From contig JADGEM010000008.1 of the NCBI GenBank assembly GCA_016744375.1, positions 1-64,000 of the forward strand: a stretch of 64,000 nt of DNA, written 5' to 3'. Source of the DNA: Gammaproteobacteria bacterium (GTDB lineage: Bacteria; Pseudomonadota; Gammaproteobacteria; GRL18). Every line of letters begins with the position of its first letter. Within the stretch, counting starts at the first letter, position 1. The position numbers were made by a program, and so were the translations under genes. This document shows positions 62,472 through 64,000 of this stretch, piece by piece. The notes beneath the pieces are model-generated. The model was not told the DNA's origin, did not search any database, and saw only the letters and a list, made by a program, of their open reading frames with translations.

Positions 62472-62825
62472 ATGAGCAATTTTTTCATGGAAAACATCAA
62501 CGATTATTCTTCTGTCAAGCTGGATATTCTAGTCGCTGAAGCAATTGGACTTGATGTTTTTTACCCGGAAAACCACAACAAACTCAGCTATTTCCCCCGA
62601 ACAGGACTCCCCCCGAGAGAATGGGCACCTACTCGGTTCTGGTCACAGGGCGGGCCTTTGATAGAGAAATATAAAATGGATTTAAACTGGGGTTGGGAAG
62701 AAATGAGCGAATGGACCGCCTCAATTGAGCCCAATATCAATGTTCAGGGTGCCACCGTCCTTGAAGCCGCCATGCGAGCACTCGTCTGTTCAAAACTCCC
62801 AGGCTATATTCACGCTCCAAAATAA
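62472..62825 (+). CDS. NinX-like (DUF2591) protein of phage origin
   Basis: This 117-residue protein has the DUF2591/NinX pattern: VKLDILVAEAIGL at the start, FSQGGPLIEKY-type segment (FWSQGGPLIEKYKM, about 56-69), and VLEAAMRALVCSKLPGY near the C-terminus. NinX proteins are encoded by lambdoid phages and are found singly in bacterial chromosomes, function unknown. No other phage gene is seen here. It stands alone, after the inverted repeat at 62357, and shows no fault in its frame. Confidence 0.8.
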   Translation: MSNFFMENINDYSSVKLDILVAEAIGLDVFYPENHNKLSYFPRTGLPPREWAPTRFWSQGGPLIEKYKMDLNWGWEEMSEWTASIEPNINVQGATVLEAAMRALVCSKLPGYIHAPK

Positions 62826-62926
62826 AAGTGTTTCCAGTAAAAAACGGCTTTTCTCCTAAAGTTTATATCACTTCAGACGCTAAATTAATTAACTGAAATT
62901 TAATTATTATTTATTAGGAATTTAAA

Positions 62927-63106
62927 ATGGATATTTCCGGCGTTCAAACCACCGCAATTGCAAGCAGTATCAGCCAGAATGATACAGCAGGTATTGCTGT
63001 ACTGAAAAAGGCGATGGATATTCAGAAGCAGTCTGCACTGCAGCTGATTGAGTCAATACCCGCACCACAGGGCAATACTGGTCAAAATATTAACGTCAAG
63101 GCCTAG
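62927..63106 (+). CDS. YjfB-like putative motility protein
   Basis: This 59-residue protein matches the YjfB family (PF14070): MDISGVQTTAIASSIS at the start, VLKKAMDIQKQSALQLIESI in the middle, then a polar tail. An AGGA lies eight bases before the ATG. The family is associated with flagellar genes in other bacteria but is small and little studied. It stands between the NinX gene and the SulP gene (convergent). Confidence 0.85.
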   Translation: MDISGVQTTAIASSISQNDTAGIAVLKKAMDIQKQSALQLIESIPAPQGNTGQNINVKA

Positions 63107-63124
63107 GCTTCTGAGACCTCAACA

Positions 63125-64000
63125 CTAGCCCAACTGATCATCTGCAATATGGTAGGTTGGGTCTTCAATGACATTCACTTCGCACAAACCACCCGCTTTC
63201 TTTAATAGCTTTTTACACTCAGGGCTGACATGTCTCAGGTGCAGGCGTTTATGGACACTTAAATAGCGTTCTGCCAAAGTATCAATGGCCTCAATAGCAG
63301 AGTGGTCCGACACTCGTGAGTACTTGAACTCCACTACGACATCGTCGGGATCATTTTTTGGGTCAAACAGATCCTGGAAATTATGAACGGAACCAAAAAA
63401 CAGAGGGCCGTGTAATTCATACACTTTTGACTCTTCAATATCACGAGTAATCACTACCGTAATATGCTTCGCGTGGTTCCAGGCAAAAACCAGAGCCGCG
63501 ATGATAACTCCGATAAAGACAGCAATTGCCAGATTATCAGTAATAACAGTGATAGCTGAAACAGAGATCAGGATAAAAGCATCTGACTTTGGAATTTTTC
63601 CTAAAATACGAAAGCTTGACCATTCAAAGGTACCGATCACCACCATAAACATCACGCCAACCAAAGCTGCCAGAGGAATTTGCGAAATCAATTCAGAGGC
63701 AAACATAATAAAGCTTAATAAGAATAAAGCTGCTGCAATGCCTGATACACGTCCACGGCCACCAGAATTCACATTAATCATCGACTGACCAATCATGGCA
63801 CATCCCCCCATACTGCCAAACATACCACTGGTAATATTAGCAACACCCTGACCAACGCACTCTTTATTGCCACGTCCGCGAGTTTCCGTCATTTCATCGA
63901 TCACCGACAAAGTCAGTAAAGATTCAGTTAAACCAATTGCAGCAAAGGCCAGAGAATAAGGCAGGATAATGATAAAGGTATCAAAGATCTCAGCCATAGA
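63125..64000 (-). CDS. SulP family anion transporter, C-terminal part (runs off the right edge)
   Basis: About 291 residues are visible: SulP membrane core helices with TESLLTLSVIDEMTETRGRGN (split at 24-44), GGCAMIGQSMINVNSGGRGR and ISQIPLAALVGVMFMVVIGTFEW (split), then a cytoplasmic STAS domain (about 185-285) with ELHGPLFFGSVHNF. The reading frame stays open to position 64000, so the N-terminal half lies beyond the window. SulP proteins carry sulfate, bicarbonate or other anions with proton or sodium; the substrate is not decided here. Confidence 0.93.
   Translation of the reverse strand, partial: SMAEIFDTFIIILPYSLAFAAIGLTESLLTLSVIDEMTETRGRGNKECVGQGVANITSGMFGSMGGCAMIGQSMINVNSGGRGRVSGIAAALFLLSFIMFASELISQIPLAALVGVMFMVVIGTFEWSSFRILGKIPKSDAFILISVSAITVITDNLAIAVFIGVIIAALVFAWNHAKHITVVITRDIEESKVYELHGPLFFGSVHNFQDLFDPKNDPDDVVVEFKYSRVSDHSAIEAIDTLAERYLSVHKRLHLRHVSPECKKLLKKAGGLCEVNVIEDPTYHIADDQLG

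Overview
The window looks like chromosome from a motile, respiring gammaproteobacterium with modest GC (about 40% by eye). Signs of this are the surE-pcm-yqaA-nlpD-rpoS order, the rnm-yciO-M50-trpS-scpA-scpB-rluB order, yciB-yciI-ppiC, dksA with gluQ, lolD with a LolC/E permease, uup and yejK. A CbbY-like phosphatase and a two-domain periplasmic thioredoxin would fit a chemolithoautotroph or sulfur oxidiser, but no marker here fixes the genus.

Layout. 1-6.6 kb: an anaerobic-type nitrogen-oxide region on the minus strand, made of a pentaheme c554-like cytochrome, an octaheme HAO-like cytochrome and a NapC/CymA-type tetraheme quinol dehydrogenase. It is followed by two paralogous small membrane proteins and a DUF2892 protein; a third paralog lies divergently at 228. 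FNR/DNR-like dyads and a recurring TAGG-N6/7-CCTA palindrome sit in the flanking non-coding DNA. 6.8-15.6 kb: a giant hybrid sensor kinase with two kinds of periplasmic solute-binding domain, a complete DctPQM TRAP transporter, and a dCache-PAS-GAF sensor with no output domain. 15.7-21.3 kb: two small proteins, tRNA-Ser(GGA), uup and a GGDEF-EAL protein. 21.5-24.9 kb: a lipoprotein, an arsenosugar-type cluster (two TIGR0428x glycosyltransferases and radical SAM ArsS) and a STAS protein. 24.9-26.1 kb: a 1.2-kb AT-rich non-coding stretch with three consensus DnaA boxes in 35 bp.

26-38 kb: membrane proteins of unknown role, yejK, an M18 aminopeptidase, pyrD, a YcgR-like PilZ protein, then rpoS-nlpD-yqaA-pcm-surE. 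38-43 kb: an Smr nuclease, a thioredoxin-fold protein, a diguanylate cyclase, an orphan domain resembling the Ycf46 N-terminus, and a Xre/RES toxin-antitoxin pair. 43-57.6 kb: the scpAB/trpS block, yciB-yciI-ppiC, an HD-GYP protein, lolD with its permease, sfsA, an aminotransferase and a CbbY-like HAD phosphatase. 58-64 kb: dksA, DUF3579, gluQ, acs, a NinX-like protein, a YjfB-like motility protein and the C-terminal part of a SulP transporter that runs off the right edge.

Four genes make, break or bind c-di-GMP (GGDEF-EAL, GGEEF, HD-GYP, PilZ), and together with the YjfB protein they suggest flagellar or biofilm control. The most distinctive material is the multiheme module with its small Cys-containing membrane proteins, the regulatory palindromes that recur beside them, and the DnaA-box cluster.
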